Part shown: in pieces, positions 50,581 to 63,489 of the stretch
Position numbering within the stretch: the first letter of the stretch is position 1
Layout: each line of letters starts with the position of its first letter
Source: Eulemur rufifrons
Lineage: Eukaryota > Chordata > Mammalia > Primates > Lemuridae
Length of the DNA: 64,000 nucleotides
Direction: 5' to 3'
Assembly: GCF_041146395.1 (NCBI RefSeq)
Contig: NC_090999.1
Coordinates: 64,795,001-64,859,000 of the forward strand
Program-made: the position numbers and the translations under genes
The notes under the pieces: generated by a model
Databases searched by the model: none
Seen by the model: only the letters and a program-made list of their open reading frames with translations
Told to the model about the DNA's origin: nothing

Positions 50581-52194
50581 ACTCACTTTATATTAGGCCA
50601 AGAGAGATAAAGTCACTTGGGCCATACTGCAGATCTAGAATCCAGATCTTCCGATTCGTCTCTACTGGACTTTAACTACTAACTGAATGGGAGTAATTAT
50701 TGTGTAATAAATTAAGCTTCTGAGGAATTATAAGGCAGATCTGATACTATTGACAAATTATATCATTTGACCCAAATGATTAGATTCATGTAATTTGATA
50801 TGGATTTTATCGTATCTGCTATGTCTTCCAAAGGTAAAAGAACTTTTAAGCTTAGTTTCCTTGTTTATCTTTCAGAGGAAAGCACTTTCCAGACTAGATA
50901 AACACATGCTATAATTGCATGTATAGTTAGGACTTAGTGCTTGCTAAAGAGCAACAGGGTTTGGTGATTATGAAACGACTGAAACATTGTCAGGACAGTA
51001 GTCCCTTGACAAGATTCCTCAGAGTGATTCTGAATACACATGGCTCCCTGCCAACACTATCCTGGCCTCCTATTTTACCAGGAACATTTTGACACCATTA
51101 AATGGATAGGTATATCCTTTGTGGCTACAGGACAAAACCCATGATTGCTTGACCTCCCTAGTACCATGCTCTAAACTATTTAGTTCTGCATTGTTGATTC
51201 AAATCTTTGACTGGAAATAAAATTTCTGTGGGGCAAGCCATTATTATCTGACCTTTGTTCCTTCTAATGGTAGCCTTGGAATGTCATGGAAAATATAGTT
51301 AACATTCCCTTGCACATCTACTTCTTGGGCACTGTTATCAGCACTCTCTAAGTTTCTCGATTGTCTCAGGACTCTGTGATGATACTAATAGCTTCCAAGA
51401 AGAATTTCTTGAGGTAGAAGTACTGTAACACTACATTTCTAGCTCTCTGTTGGGTCTTCAAACTGAATAGAAAATAAGAGAAGCAAATTGAACCTTATAT
51501 ACTTTACTCTCCTGGGTAAAGACAAGATGCTGTTTCTTTGACTGGACATAGTAGACGAACCGCAGACGACTGGCCAGCCTCTGCAATAGTGCTCAATGCA
51601 ATCAGAAGGCTGGGAGTTAAGTTGACTTTAGAAGGTCAAGAAATACAGTTATCTTTCATGCCTCTGCTGTAATTGTGGCCCCAGAGCATTCTTGTCCTTG
51701 ACTTATGTTACGACCTGGCGTTATGTTTTGATTCTGAGCATCCGTGTCTTATTAGGTTATGTGCATTATATTTAAATGCTTAGATCAACCTTGAAAGAAG
51801 TTCAGGATCCTCACCAGCCTATATCATTTTTGATAGTCCAATCATCAAAGAGACTACAGAAAAAAATATTTTCTTTGTATAGACAGAAGTATTATTTGCT
51901 GTGAGTGACTGGGCAAAACATACCTGTAATGATGTACTACTATCAGGTGGCTCCTAATAGCACTTAAGATATATGCAGTTGTGTGCCCTGAAACCTGCTT
52001 TTGAAGAATGGAAAAATATTTAAAATGCTTTATCAAAGCAGTGGAAAAAGAGCTAGTTTCCCAAAACTTCACAATCTATTTTAAGTGTTGGTATTAAAGT
52101 GAATAAGAAAATTGTCAGTGATCTCCTGCTAGAGATAATATAACTCTAGGCCTTGGGCCAAGAGTTATAAATGTATGTTTATCAATGTTATAAG

Positions 52195-52335
52195 GTAAGT
52201 AATATAACTCTATCCATGCTACAGAGGGGGAAACTGAGGCTACAGAGAGGTTAAGCAATTTACCCAAGATTAGCTAGTAAATGATGAAGCTGTAATCTAA
52301 AGTGAAGAAGTCTGACTCCAGAGCCTGAAAAACCA
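52195..52335 (-). repeat. MIR SINE, minus orientation
   Basis: 'GAGGGGGAAACTGAGGCTAC', 'AGAGAGGTTAAGCAATTTAC', 'CCAAGATTAGCTAGTAAATG', 'TCTGACTCCAGAGCCTG' are reversed MIR in good order. Confidence 0.88.
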
Positions 52336-52689
52336 CTGCTTTAGTGTCTGTACAGTGACTTGGTAAAATTTATATCCCTTAGCAGAGAATTTGCTGAATG
52401 ACGAGACAGAGAAAATAGCGTTTTCTAGTCCTTTGTTCCCTAGATGAGTGCTGACGTATTACAGAGTACATCCCACCTTGTGCTGCTGTCCCAGCCTACG
52501 CAGTCACAGAGGGAGCTATCAGCCACAGAATCCATGATGAGATCTAATCATTGCTATTCCCCAATAGTTACCTTGCTTTTGTAATGTTATTGAAGTACAA
52601 GGGGAAGCATTATGTCCTTAATGGTTCTGATTACATATTTTAGAGTAAATGAAACTTGGTTTTTATACTCATTCTTTCCCTTATTTTAG

Positions 52690-53100
52690 AATCATAAACC
52701 TACTAGACCCCTGTAGTAATTATTAAGGCCATATACAAATAGTCTGGCTCTCTCTTTCTGGGCCTTTGGTAGGATTGTACTTCCCCAGCCTCTAGAACTG
52801 ACTTGCTCTGGCCAAGAAAAGGTGAGCAGAAGTGATCTGTGTTTCTTTCTGCCAGGAGGAAGCTTTAAAAGCCAGTGCTTCTCCTTCTGACTTGGTGACT
52901 GGCAATATTCCAAATAGTGAAACATTTAGGTCTATGGCTCACGGTGAGGGTGACAACAAAGGTGTGAAGCCAAGTCCCCTGCCCACCCCTGCCCACATAT
53001 AATATAAGCAAGAAAAAAAAGCATGTGGTTTTAAGCATCCAACACTTGAAGTTAATTCTGCAGCAAAACCTAGCCTATTCTGACTGGTCTATTGTACAGA
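52690..53100 (+). mobile_element. MaLR (MLT1-like) LTR remnant
   Basis: 'GACTTGCTCTGGCCAAGAAA', 'AGGTGAGCAGAAGTGATCTG', 'GAAGCTTTAAAAGCCAGTGC', 'GTGGTTTTAAGCATCCAACA', 'GCAGCAAAACCTAGCCTATT' correspond to an MLT1-type LTR consensus. Old, without coding content. Subfamily not determined. Confidence 0.65.
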
Positions 53101-53589
53101 AAATAGTGATGCCTCATTCAAAGCAGCAACACAGAAGATGGCAGAAGAAGGGGTTTAGGCTTCTGGTGGTTGTGAAGGCAGGAAATATCCAGTGTTTCCA
53201 CGAGGGCTGGAAATAGCAATACAGAAAGGAAAGTCCTCATCACCCAGGACTGAAACCTCGTCAGGATTTCTCTGGAAATGAAAGTGTGGAATTTCCAATT
53301 CCAGCAACTGACCCAAACTGTCAGGAGCCCCCAAGAAGTCCACTCACAAGCATAATATTTTTAACTTCCCTGACAGACACGATAAGTCAGTAGAGCAACC
53401 GAGGGCTTTTCACTCTCCTTTTCACCTTTTAGTAGTAATCGAAAAGAATGATGCTGTGAGTTAGGGGTTTAAACAGAAAGAAATTGAAATCCATGACAGT
53501 GATGACTTAATAATATTGCAAATTATAGTTTTTAGTTCAGGTAATTTAGCATACCAAATCACAGTTTAATTTCCTTCTGCAGAGCCCAG

Positions 53590-54122
53590 GCATGCGAGAT
53601 AGTGAACGGGAGAAGGGGCAAGGCGGGGTGCAGGGAGGGGGTGGAGGATGAGCGCGAAGAAAAAGATTTTAAGACCTCTCAAATGCAGGTACCCTTGAAA
53701 GACTAATCGAAGTGACCTGGGGAATGTAAATGACAGTTTGTTAATATGTGCAAGGCCTACAGCCCTGATCTTTGGGAGGCCAAGAGGCAGAGTCCTTGCT
53801 TCCTTTTGTTCCGGCGCTGCTGCGTCTCCTGCCTGGTGGAATGCGGGATCAAGTGCCCAGAAGGAGCGCGTAAGGCGTGCAGAGCGCTGACAGCTGTGAA
53901 AGAAAGGACGACTTTGAGAGTGTCAGCAAAGCGGAGCTGCCTGAATGGCATGTGTCCTTGATTGCGCACGCTGCCGCGCGCAAGGAGCGGAGCAGGGGGG
54001 GAGCTGCATCGCTTAATGACTTGCCTTTTGTTCTAGCACCCACCTTCCAGATAAAACAAACCAAACTATTCCATCCCTCCCTCACCATTCTCCTTGGCAA
54101 ATATTCAAAAGAGCTTCCTCAG
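53590..54122 (+). promoter_or_regulatory. Intronic CpG-rich patch with downstream splice donor; candidate promoter/first exon
   Basis: Between about 53805 and 54000 I count roughly 16 CpG dinucleotides in about 190 bases at roughly 60% G+C, near the expected CpG level, whereas the surrounding intron is strongly CpG-depleted. On the plus strand the patch is followed by CAG|GTAAGT (donor G at 54123), an ideal donor. This is the layout of a promoter and first exon transcribed antisense to MCTP1, or of an internal MCTP1 promoter or enhancer. No TATA box stands out. No convincing protein frame: the longest one begins with GTG. An annotated human antisense RNA at this locus (MCTP1-AS1) exists as far as I recall, but correspondence is untested. 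Confidence 0.45.
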
Positions 54123-54454
54123 GTAAGTCATTTAATGGTTCCGCAGGAGAGTTGGGGGAAGAAGCCCTCTGATTGAATTTCACCCCAGGTGATTAAAACC
54201 TGCGTTCCAGCCACCGCAAGGTAGTGAGGACCAGTGCTCCCCCCGCCCCCGCCCCCAGCAAGCTTGGGAAATAATTAGTCACTCAACCCTGTCAGTATCA
54301 CCCAGCCAAATTGCAGCTGATCAGCTTGACCAAATGTTCACCGGAGTACCCTGGAGTAGTTACGCCCCTCTCAGGTACCTGAGTTCAGAGGTTAGAGGTC
54401 AAGTAGCGAGGCTGAGTTTGCAGGCGCTCGAAACTAAAATTCTCAAGCTCAGAT

Positions 54455-54565
54455 GCCTAAGAACCACCTAGTTAAAGCAACTCCTGTGACCCATCCCATC
54501 CTTATACTGAATCAGAATCTCTTGAGGTGAGGCTACAGAATCTGTTTTAACGTGGTCCTTAGATT
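54455..54565 (+). mobile_element. MER5A-like hAT transposon fragment
   Basis: 'AAGAACCACCTAGTTAAAGC', 'TACTGAATCAGAATCTCTTG', 'GAGGTGAGGCTACAGAATCT', 'GTTTTAACGTGGTCCTTAG' match the MER5A body. Confidence 0.72.
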
Positions 54566-57490
54566 ATTTTGAAAATTTTTTAAGGTTTTTTTTAAAGTCT
54601 ACTCAAACTCCTGAGCAAAAAAACAAAAAAGACAAAACACAAAAACACCCAAGGAAACAAAACTCAGTCCCAAGACCTCACATAAGTAGAGATCACATCA
54701 TTTATCATCCAAACTGGCACACTTCTGAAAGGGAAATAGGGAACTATTAATAATGACAGCACGGTAACAGGCAGAAACTGGAACTCTATTCTCTAAACCG
54801 GGGCTTATGGTCACCTGAGTTCTAAAACTAATCTAGGCAGGAAAGTTGTTTAGGATTTAGGCCACCAACCCCACAAAAAGCCCTCACCCAAGTCTTGAAG
54901 CTTAGCAACTGCTGCAAACATTTCAATAAGGAGGGTTTTATGAACCCTAACCCCAGAGGGTCTGGTCCAGAGGCTCCCTGTGGCTTGGGCAGAGCAGGAT
55001 GAACTCTCGGGTCCTAATTACCCTGACTGGGAAGAGACCAGCAGAAACCCTGACCTCACAGTGGAAGAGTGCGCACAGCAGTGACATTTATCCACAGCAA
55101 CTTTAGAAGTCAGTCTCATGAAATATAAAGGATTGCTCCTCAGAGGCAGAGACGAGGAGGAACAAACCAGGGATTATTCTATTCCCTACACTCATTTTAC
55201 AGTTTCTGGGAAACATCTTTTCCCCAAGTTTTTAGTTCTATTCTCATGCAATCTGCATGAACCACCTAACAATTATTGTCACGTGGTTTTCTATTGCCTT
55301 CTTTCTGGGGGGAATATTGCAATATTCTTGTAGGGCAAAGGAAGAATGGGCTGTGCATTTTTATTATTCATTGTATGCAAAGAATTCAGTGTGTAAAGGG
55401 TCTTTTAGAAGTACAAAACAGCTAAATGAGAAATCATGTTATTTCCAGGAAATTTCATCTGTTTCCTTTGTCTTAATAATGATTGTGGCACATAGTTGCT
55501 TATACAAATAATTACAGTGATGCTGTTGCACGTTTACTTTCAGGTTTCACTTCCATTTTAAAAATAATCTCAAAATATAGTGTTCATTCCATAATGCATC
55601 TCTTAGCAAACAGACTCTCTGGGCAAACTCCCCAATATTGGGACTACCTTTTTAAAATGGGAAGAATAATGGAAATGTACGTGCAGAAGTATCTGGATCT
55701 TCACAAAGTAACTTTGCCTCTAGAAATTATATGTGGGGTAGACTATGCTTCTTCTGTGTACAGTTGCCAATGCAGAGAATGGAAGGAAAGCATAATTGGT
55801 GTACCGGGCCCCAAGAGAAAAGCAGTATCTGAGGAAACATTGAAATAATTACTAAAGATGTGTATAAGAGAGGCATGGTGATAGTTACAGGAGAAGGGAG
55901 AGAGAAGGAAAGGAAGAGAAATAGCTCTTAGATGATTATAAAATATATCTTATTTACCTGAGAGAGTTAAAGTGTATTGGCTATGCTTTTTAAAAACTGG
56001 TCTTAATTACCCTTGAGACCAGAATTCCATATGAGATAAATATGTTTTTAGATAGTTTTCTAAAATATGTATAATTTACTCAAGGAAAAAAGGACTGTGT
56101 CCTCTGGAGCCGATCTAGCCTCACAGGTAAATACAAATTTAAGTAGATTCCTAAGAAGCACATTATGTACAGTAGTTGATGGAGTGGAATGTCTGTGAAG
56201 AAGCTGGGCAGGCCCGTCAGTTAAGTACATAATAAAAATGTATTGGAAAAATACATCATTTCCTCAGTGGACTATAATTGGCTATGCATAGTAAAAAGTC
56301 TTATTTTCAAAAATGTATTCTGCATCCGCAGAGTTTTAAATCTCAATAACTGTGTTATTTTTAAAAGTCAGAATGCTAAGCAATATTAGTGAGAGGGACA
56401 GAAGGACCGCATGGTGGATGTCATTCTACAATTTACAACTCTTTGACATCTTTTTTTTTCCTTCTTCTTCTTTTAAAGCAGCCTTCATTGGAAGCCACAG
56501 GCGAAAAGTTAAAGAAGAAGAAACAAAAATTCAGCTTTCCTTGCTAAAGGAAATTGTTTGAACCATGTTTTCAGAAGTGCCAAAGTACATTTAACTTTAT
56601 AAGTATATCGTCTTTTGTTATCCAGGTGGATTTTTCTATTATAAACAAACAAGACAGATGTAAAGGCCTATAGTAACCCAGTTATCTGGTTCTGTCGTTT
56701 GTACCTGCTTCCCTTGCCCACTGATGTTGAGGTTTCCTCTGCCCAGCACCTCATCATTCTCCCAGCCCATCCACTCCATCTTGGCTTCACTTGTCTCCTA
56801 CCCTAGCAACCTACACGGACCTTAGTGTACCTGTGCTACGTCCTTTCTGTCTTACCCTGTCCCCGTACAACTCATTCTGGGCTGCTGAGCTGTCTGTTTG
56901 GCTACTACATGCTCCTGGCATGTCACATAGCTCCAGCTGGGCCTTCATGGTGACTTAATGATCTGTCTGTCAATTCATCTTGTGCTGAGACCTTGATCCT
57001 CCGCTCCTCCAGCTCAGATTCCTCCTTATGCACTGGTTCCTTCCAAAATACTGAGCGCTCTATTATAAAAAAAAAAAACAAAACCCAAGGTCTTGCCAAC
57101 TCAGGTTCCTGTCCTCTTTCCCTTGTACCCCCCTTCCAGAGCCAACCATCCTGACGGGTGCCTCTGGTTTGCCCTCTGCTTTTGCCCTCGTCACTCTAGG
57201 GAAACCCTGAGCACCAAGGCCATGACCAATCTAGCCACCAACGTTCATGACTTCTTTCTCAGTGCTCATCTGCCGTGACCATTTGACATATTTAATTCTA
57301 GTGACATGTTTCTCAAAACTCTTGGTTTCCATGGTAGAGACCCTTCTGATTCTCCTCCTGTCACCCTGAAGATTCCTTTTCAGCAATGCTCTGTTCTTCA
57401 TCCTCCCCCTGCCCCTTAACAGAGACATTCTCCACAGAACTTCCCTGGCCCCCTTCCTTTCACTCTCAACATCCTCTGCTTCAGTAATTA

Positions 57491-57514
57491 CTTTTTTTTT
57501 TTTTTTTTTTTTTT
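57491..57514 (-). repeat. Poly-T tract (about 24 bases)
   Basis: Uninterrupted T-run, likely the reversed tail of an unresolved retroposed sequence. The following 57515-57700 ('GACATTTCAAACTCAACATG') resembles an old interspersed repeat. Confidence 0.75.
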
Positions 57515-57844
57515 ACTCTAATGGGTAGTTCTTGAATTTAAGTCTCTGGCCATAACCTTTTCTTTGAACTCCACATTTCTATTTCTAACATCTGCTAGAA
57601 TACCCAATTTGATGGCCTGGTGACATTTCAAACTCAACATGTTAGAAACAGAAGTAATTTTTCTCTGCTAAAATCTATCCCCTACCTAGACCTTGTGTTT
57701 GATTTCATAACAAGACAATTTTCCTGGGCATCCATGACTGACAGTGCTGCTGCTGCTGCTGATGATTATAACAGTGTTACTACGACTACTATTATACTTA
57801 TGAAATTTTTACTACATTCCAGGACTTGTTCTAAGTTTTATATG

Positions 57845-58000
57845 TATTTAATCCTTGCAGCAACCTTATGAGGTAGCAACTATTATTAACACCCCACTTT
57901 ACCGATGAGGAAACTGAGGGACAGAGGTAAAATTTCTTGCCCAACATCACACAGCAGCCTGGTTCCAGAGCCAGGACTCTTAGCTACTATGCTGTGCTGC
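57845..58000 (-). repeat. MIR SINE, minus orientation
   Basis: 'CAGCAACCTTATGAGGTAGC', 'ACTTTACCGATGAGGAAACT', 'GAGGGACAGAGGTAAAATTT', 'CACACAGCAGCCTGGTTCCA' are reversed MIR. Confidence 0.9.
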
Positions 58001-58639
58001 TTTAAGAAATCTTCAGTGATTGTCAGCAGCAATCGTAAAATGTGTTAAGCTGAGAGTGGCTAGAAGGTGGCCAATTTGAGGTCTAGGGGATTTGAAATTG
58101 GGTGGTGTTTATGAGAATGGAAAGGAGCATAACTGACAGAAGACGCTGGAGGTCTGTGAGGACAGGACCCGCACTCACCTCTGGTCGCCTGTAGTACCAT
58201 GGGTAGTGGCTGGTCTCAGACTGGTGAATGGGGGTAGGCATGAATTGTATACACAGCAGAGAGTTCCTTTTTCTACCATATTGGCAATGGTAGGTGTAAT
58301 TCTGGTTACTTATGGGTGGTATAAATATCAGAGGGGAGATCAGAAAGATATTGGCAAAATGAGATCATTTAACAGCCAGTTTCTTTTGCTAAAGAGTAGC
58401 CAGCATACAACTGTGGCTAGTTTGAGTGGTTATGGGACTTGGAAGTCTGAATGGCTATTTTCCATTCATTCATGGCCTTTATTCATTGAATATTCAACCA
58501 AATGCTTACATCTTATATAGGATTGTGCATAATATGTGTTAAAATACTCAGCTCCAGTCACTAGAATTTATAATGGTTTGTGGAGACAAGGCACATGAAA
58601 GCTAACTAAGATTATGAATTAAAAATACTATGTAAATAT

Positions 58640-58870
58640 CATAAGGCAATGTGGCACAGTGGTTTACAGCATGAGCTTTGGAGTCTAGATAGAACTGGAT
58701 TCTAATTCCAGCCTCTTTGTGATGTTAGACAAATTGCTTTTTATACACCTGTGAAATGTGGATGATGAAACTCACCTAAGTAGGCTGTCATGAAGAAGAA
58801 AAGAGATAATGCACGTGAAGGGCTCAGCATAGAACCTGGCAAACAATGCGTAGATGCACAAATACACAAA
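58640..58870 (+). repeat. MIR SINE, nearly complete
   Basis: 'GGCACAGTGGTTTACAGCAT', 'GAGCTTTGGAGTCTAGATAG', 'TTAGACAAATTGCTTTTTAT', 'GTGAAATGTGGATGATGAAA', 'GAACCTGGCAAACAATGCGT' follow MIR from its tRNA-derived head. Confidence 0.88.
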
Positions 58871-59344
58871 TGGAACAGGAGAAACAGATGCATGTCAGCT
58901 GAGTAGAACAAATGATTACATGCTCTGACAGGGCGCCCCCTATTGGCTAAAGGGTTCATTGGGTGGTAGAGGACAGATTTCAGCTGGCTCTTAAGAAATG
59001 GATGGGTCTTAGAAAAACAGAGCACCTCATGTAGATAGCAAGGCAGAATTCAGCAGAAACTAAGAGGAAGCTACAAAGTAAGGAATCACAACAGCAAAAT
59101 CTATAGAAATTTGATTATGAATTAGAGAGAGAACCATCAAAGATGATTTGAGTTTTTATATCTTCACGTTTAAAATAATTGTGCTACTGGTAGAAATCCA
59201 TTAGCCATGTAAGAAAAATAATTTTAGAGAATGTATATTTCAGATTGGAATATACTGAGTGTGAGGTTATGATGGGACAATTTTCAATGTTCAAGAAGGT
59301 GGAAAGAGACAACAGGCTTGGGATGAAAGGCAGAAATAGAGATG

Positions 59345-59475
59345 TTAAACTCCTTGAGGAGTTAGATCCTCCCTTTTGATATCCCTCAGAGCATCTAGCA
59401 CAGTGCTAGATGCTGTGAACATTCTAAATACATGAAACTTATTGCATGGTTGAATGAAGAAATGAATAAAAGTAA
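59345..59475 (+). repeat. LINE-2 3' end
   Basis: 'CTCCTTGAGGAGTTAGATCC', 'GAGCATCTAGCACAGTGCTA', 'GCATGGTTGAATGAAGAAAT', 'GAATAAAA' is the L2 3' end with its TGAA-type terminus. Confidence 0.78.
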
Positions 59476-60135
59476 AGATTTTGGAGTTATCTTCTCTGAG
59501 GAGATAGTTAAGATTGTGGGCATAGATTAGTCTCTAGGAAGAAGAATTGAGACGTATGCAAACACTGGAGACAAAAGAAGAAAATTGAAGTGTTAGAGGA
59601 AAAAAAAAAACCTAAACCATGAATGCACAGGAAAATAGAAGGGGATACTAAATGGTGGTCAAGGGAGCATTGGAAAGAAAGAAAACCATGTGAAGTTATT
59701 GATATCTTCATGAAATGAGTTTAGTGAAGTGTTATAGATGGAAGCCACAAAAGAAAAAATAAAGATTGAACAAAAGTGGGAAGTAAATGGAGGCAATGGA
59801 GGCAACAAAGTAGAGTATGTCTGAGATTGATGGTGAAGGAAAGAAAAGAAAACTTACTACATTTTTCTAAAAATCTGTCTGTATATGACACACAGAATAG
59901 ACATTTGTCATAGGTACTCAAATATTTAAGTGCACATATTCATGAATACATGAACAAATGAATGAATGAATCCTTTATATGAGGTGTGAAAAAAATGCTA
60001 TATCTTGATATCTTGTTTTTTAATTAGAAAATTCCACCTTTATTTCTATACTGTGGGTATGTAAATAGACACAAAAGTACCTGTAGTTAACAAAGTCAAT
60101 CAACTCTTATAAAATAAAATAAAAACTAATCTCTA

Positions 60136-60409
60136 GGCTGGGCGTGGATCACGCCTGTAATCCTAGCACTTTGTGGGGCCTAGGCAGGAGGATCGCTTGA
60201 AGTCAGGAGTTCAAGACCAGCCTGAGCAAGAACGAGACCCCCGTCTCTACAAAAAGTGGAAAAATTACCTGGGCGTGGTGGCACCTGTCTAGAGTGCCAG
60301 CTACTCGGGAGGCTGAGCCCAGGAGTTTGGGGTTGTAATGAGCTATGATGATGCCACTACACTCTGGCCAGGTGACAGAGTAAGACTGTCTCAAAAAACA
60401 AACAAACAC
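60136..60409 (+). mobile_element. Alu dimer of strepsirrhine type with 10-bp target-site duplication
   Basis: 'GGCTGGGCGTGGATCACGCC', 'GAGCAAGAACGAGACC', 'ATTACCTGGGCGTGGTGGCA', 'GAGCTATGATGATGCCACTA', with tail AAAAAACAAACAAACA. Exact duplicate CTAATCTCTA occurs at 60126-60135 and 60410-60419. The variants point to the lemur/loris Alu lineage. Shows small internal deletions, including 'GGTGGCT' near the start. Confidence 0.94.
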
Positions 60410-61742
60410 CTAATCTCTAACATATTACTCTTTTACCTGTTGTTACAGAAAAAGACACATACAAGAAGTTATATCACTATGATTTAGGTTGTGGGAAGGT
60501 GAATATTTATGAATAAATATGAGAAATTTTAATTTTCATATCAATTGTTTTAGTATAAGCTCTGACCCATCTGGATAGTTTCTTTTATTAATACTAATGG
60601 TTTTCCCATGTTTGGAAAATGCAGAATTTAATCATCATGGAGAAAAGTCTGTACAATATCATTATAACACAAAACAAACATGACTTGTGGAAATAGGAAA
60701 AAACTTCTGAAATCCAATAAGCATCTATTTACTTTTTCTCAAATAAATTAAAAACAGTATCAAGGAAATATTTTAGCTATGGATTTCCCTTTTCTTAATG
60801 CCATGAAATTCATGCTGAGTGGAGAAAACCTGTACTTGATACAGTCAACTTATAGTACATTTTCAAGGTGAATTATTAAATCTTCAAAACCTGACCTTCT
60901 AATGAAGGCACTGATGCAAGCACAGAGTTGGTGAAGAAAACCACAAAGATATAAAAATGCACAGATATACGATCAACTGGGGACAAATTTTGATGGAATT
61001 ATCACCAGATCTCTACAGACAAGGCATATCTATCAAACATGCCTACCCTAAGCTTTGATTCCATTCATTCCCTGAGAAAAGACATCAGGTAGAGTTCTGG
61101 ATACCAGGTGTGTAAACACTAAAAGATTCTGATACTACCATATCTTTCATGTAGAAACCCGAACACAACCCCACCAGATGCAGTAGCTGGTTTCCACTGG
61201 GAATGCTACCTACCCTTTTACTACTGGTATCATTATTTAAACGTTTAATGCAGGAGAAACTGAAGGCCAAAAAAGAACATGCCTGCACTTAATTTCAAGT
61301 GACAGCTAATACAGTGCATTAAGGTGTAATACTATACATATGGTAGTTATATATAAATAGTAACATTAAAAGGGGTTACAACATCCCTAAGACATCCTAA
61401 GTCTAAAACACTTAAAAAGCACATTTGCAGTACAACTTATCTTAAATTATTTTAATTGGTTTCAAGAAGACTTCAGATTAGTGATGGGCTTTGACTTCTT
61501 CTGATTATAAAAGAGAAACAGATGAATGCTTTTTAGGCAGCCTAATATCATTCCCAGGTAGACTGCCATGTAACCTGTGCTACTTAAATGCCATTAATTA
61601 TCAATGGAAGTTATTTTCACATAAGTGTTTTATGTAAATTTTATTTTTCTAAAGTTGTTAGTGCTCCTAAGAAATATACCTAATGCAAAATGTCTTTTTT
61701 TTTTCTTTCTTTGCATTCATTATCCAGGAACTTTTTCAAACA

Positions 61743-61770
61743 GAAAAAAAGAAAAAAAGAAAAAAGAAAG
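61743..61770 (+). repeat. A-rich low-complexity tract
   Basis: AAAG/AAAAAAG repeats; no SINE body attached. Confidence 0.85.
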
Positions 61771-62826
61771 GCAGCATGACCCAGCTCGAATACTTAGCAA
61801 CCATTTTACTGTTGAGGTTTTTTTGTTGTTGTTTGTAGCATGAAAAATAATCCAGTTACATTCTCTAGCTCGAATGCTTACAAATATCTGAAAAAAAAAT
61901 CAAGTAAATCTGTCAGTTGTGGAAGTTTATTTTTCCATGTGTTATCTAGAGATAAGCCAGCCTGTACTATTAGATTTCCACTGACATAATTGTGCATGAA
62001 TTCTGATCTGATTTGGTATTACATGGTGCAAAAGGTGACACATTCTCTCTAATATACCCCATTAGAAAGGAAAGAAATTGCCTAAGTATGAAATCTGAGG
62101 ACCTTGATTCAGAAACTATGTGACTTTGAGGTTAGCTCAATGGGAAAAAAGAACTTGTTCAACTACCCCAGGCACTGAAGATTGTGACAAGCAAACCTAA
62201 TACCCTGGGTAGTTACTGTGTTGGATAATCAATAAAATCTTACATTATCAGACTGCCACAGCTGTATATTCTCTTATCATATTACCTTGTATGTCTCCAA
62301 AATATTCAAGTGTGGAATCACAGAGAGAATACAGATGCCATCCCCATTCCCAAATTATTGCTGATCAGAATACTTGGCTAAGATACCAGAACCAAGAAAG
62401 AGCATTTATGTGCATAACATGCCGAATATTGATTTTAACATCCACATATGCTACCTCGGTACAGCAGAGAAACATTAACTCCAGGGATACGGAAAAGGGT
62501 CCTGACCAAGCTACTTATGGTTCCTACAACAAAATTTTTAGAGATATGAGTGATCTTTTAAATCCTATGAGAAATGTCCTTGAAAAAATTAGTCAAATAC
62601 CAAATGTGAACTGTTTGGCAATCTTAAATTACCTGTTCTAAAAAGTAGAAACTATTATGTTTTAAGGAAATGTTTTGCAACCTTCTTTCCTCACTTGATT
62701 ATTTAATTTTTGGCAGCCAGTGCCAGTAGGTAAAGCCTGACTTCCAGAACACAGGCTATTGGCATTGGGTCCTCCTTTCTCAAGGGAGGACAATGGATGT
62801 CCATTATAATTTAGATCAGAATTTTT

Positions 62827-63056
62827 CTCTTTTTTTTGAAACAAGGTCTTGCTCTGTCACCCAGGCTGGAGTGCAGTGGCACATCACACACAGCTCACTG
62901 CAGCCCTGAACTCCTGGGCTCAAGCAGTCCTCCCACCTCAGCTTCCTAAGTAGCTAGGACTACAGGCACACACCACCACACCTGGCTAATTGTTTTTTGT
63001 GTTTTTTTTTTTTTTCTTTTTCGGCAGAGACAGGATCTTGCTATGTTGCCCCAGGC
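62827..63056 (-). mobile_element. 5'-truncated Alu, minus orientation, with perfect 16-bp target-site duplication
   Basis: T-rich start, 'GAAACAAGGTCTTGCTCTGT', 'CACCCAGGCTGGAGTGCAGT', 'CAGCTTCCTAAGTAGCTAGG', 'CACCACACCTGGCTAATTG', ending within the left monomer at 'TGCTATGTTGCCCCAGGC'. The exact repeat TTAGATCAGAATTTTT lies at 62811-62826 and 63057-63072, proving insertion in this truncated form. Confidence 0.95.
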
Positions 63057-63489
63057 TTAGATCAGAATTTTTAAAGGATTCTTTGCAACTCCTTCCCACC
63101 TCCCAACTAGCTTCAAGGGAGAGCTCAGCCCTAAGATGAAATTTTGGGATAGAATCTTTATGAGCAAAGTAAAAGAATAATTAGGTAGTCCTTTCATATT
63201 TCAGTGGACAAGTAGAGAATACAATTCAGTGTGTCCTTTGTTGCATCTCATCTTGGAAGTCAAGAATAAATATACATAGGATGATAAAACTTGAATCTAC
63301 CTGGTAATTTGAAGGTGGCATGTTTAATTTTTGAGGTACTTTCATCTGGCACCATGTGCTGATAAACTGTGGATAAAGAGTCTCCTGGTGGGCAATAGTC
63401 TCCAAATTCTTTAATGCTGTATGACATCTATTGGAAGCTTCTGCTCTTTGGAAATTGTGGCCAATTCTATTTGCCAAAGATGGTCATAC

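Noticed and set aside
53877..54176. 99-aa open frame across the CpG-rich patch
   Set aside because: It begins at GTG rather than ATG, has no recognisable domain, and runs through the probable donor at 54123. GC-rich sequence with few stops explains it.
58640..58700. tRNA-like head in the segment GGCACAGTGGTTTACAGCAT
   Set aside because: It is the tRNA-derived 5' part of a MIR; the cloverleaf is not preserved, so not a tRNA gene.
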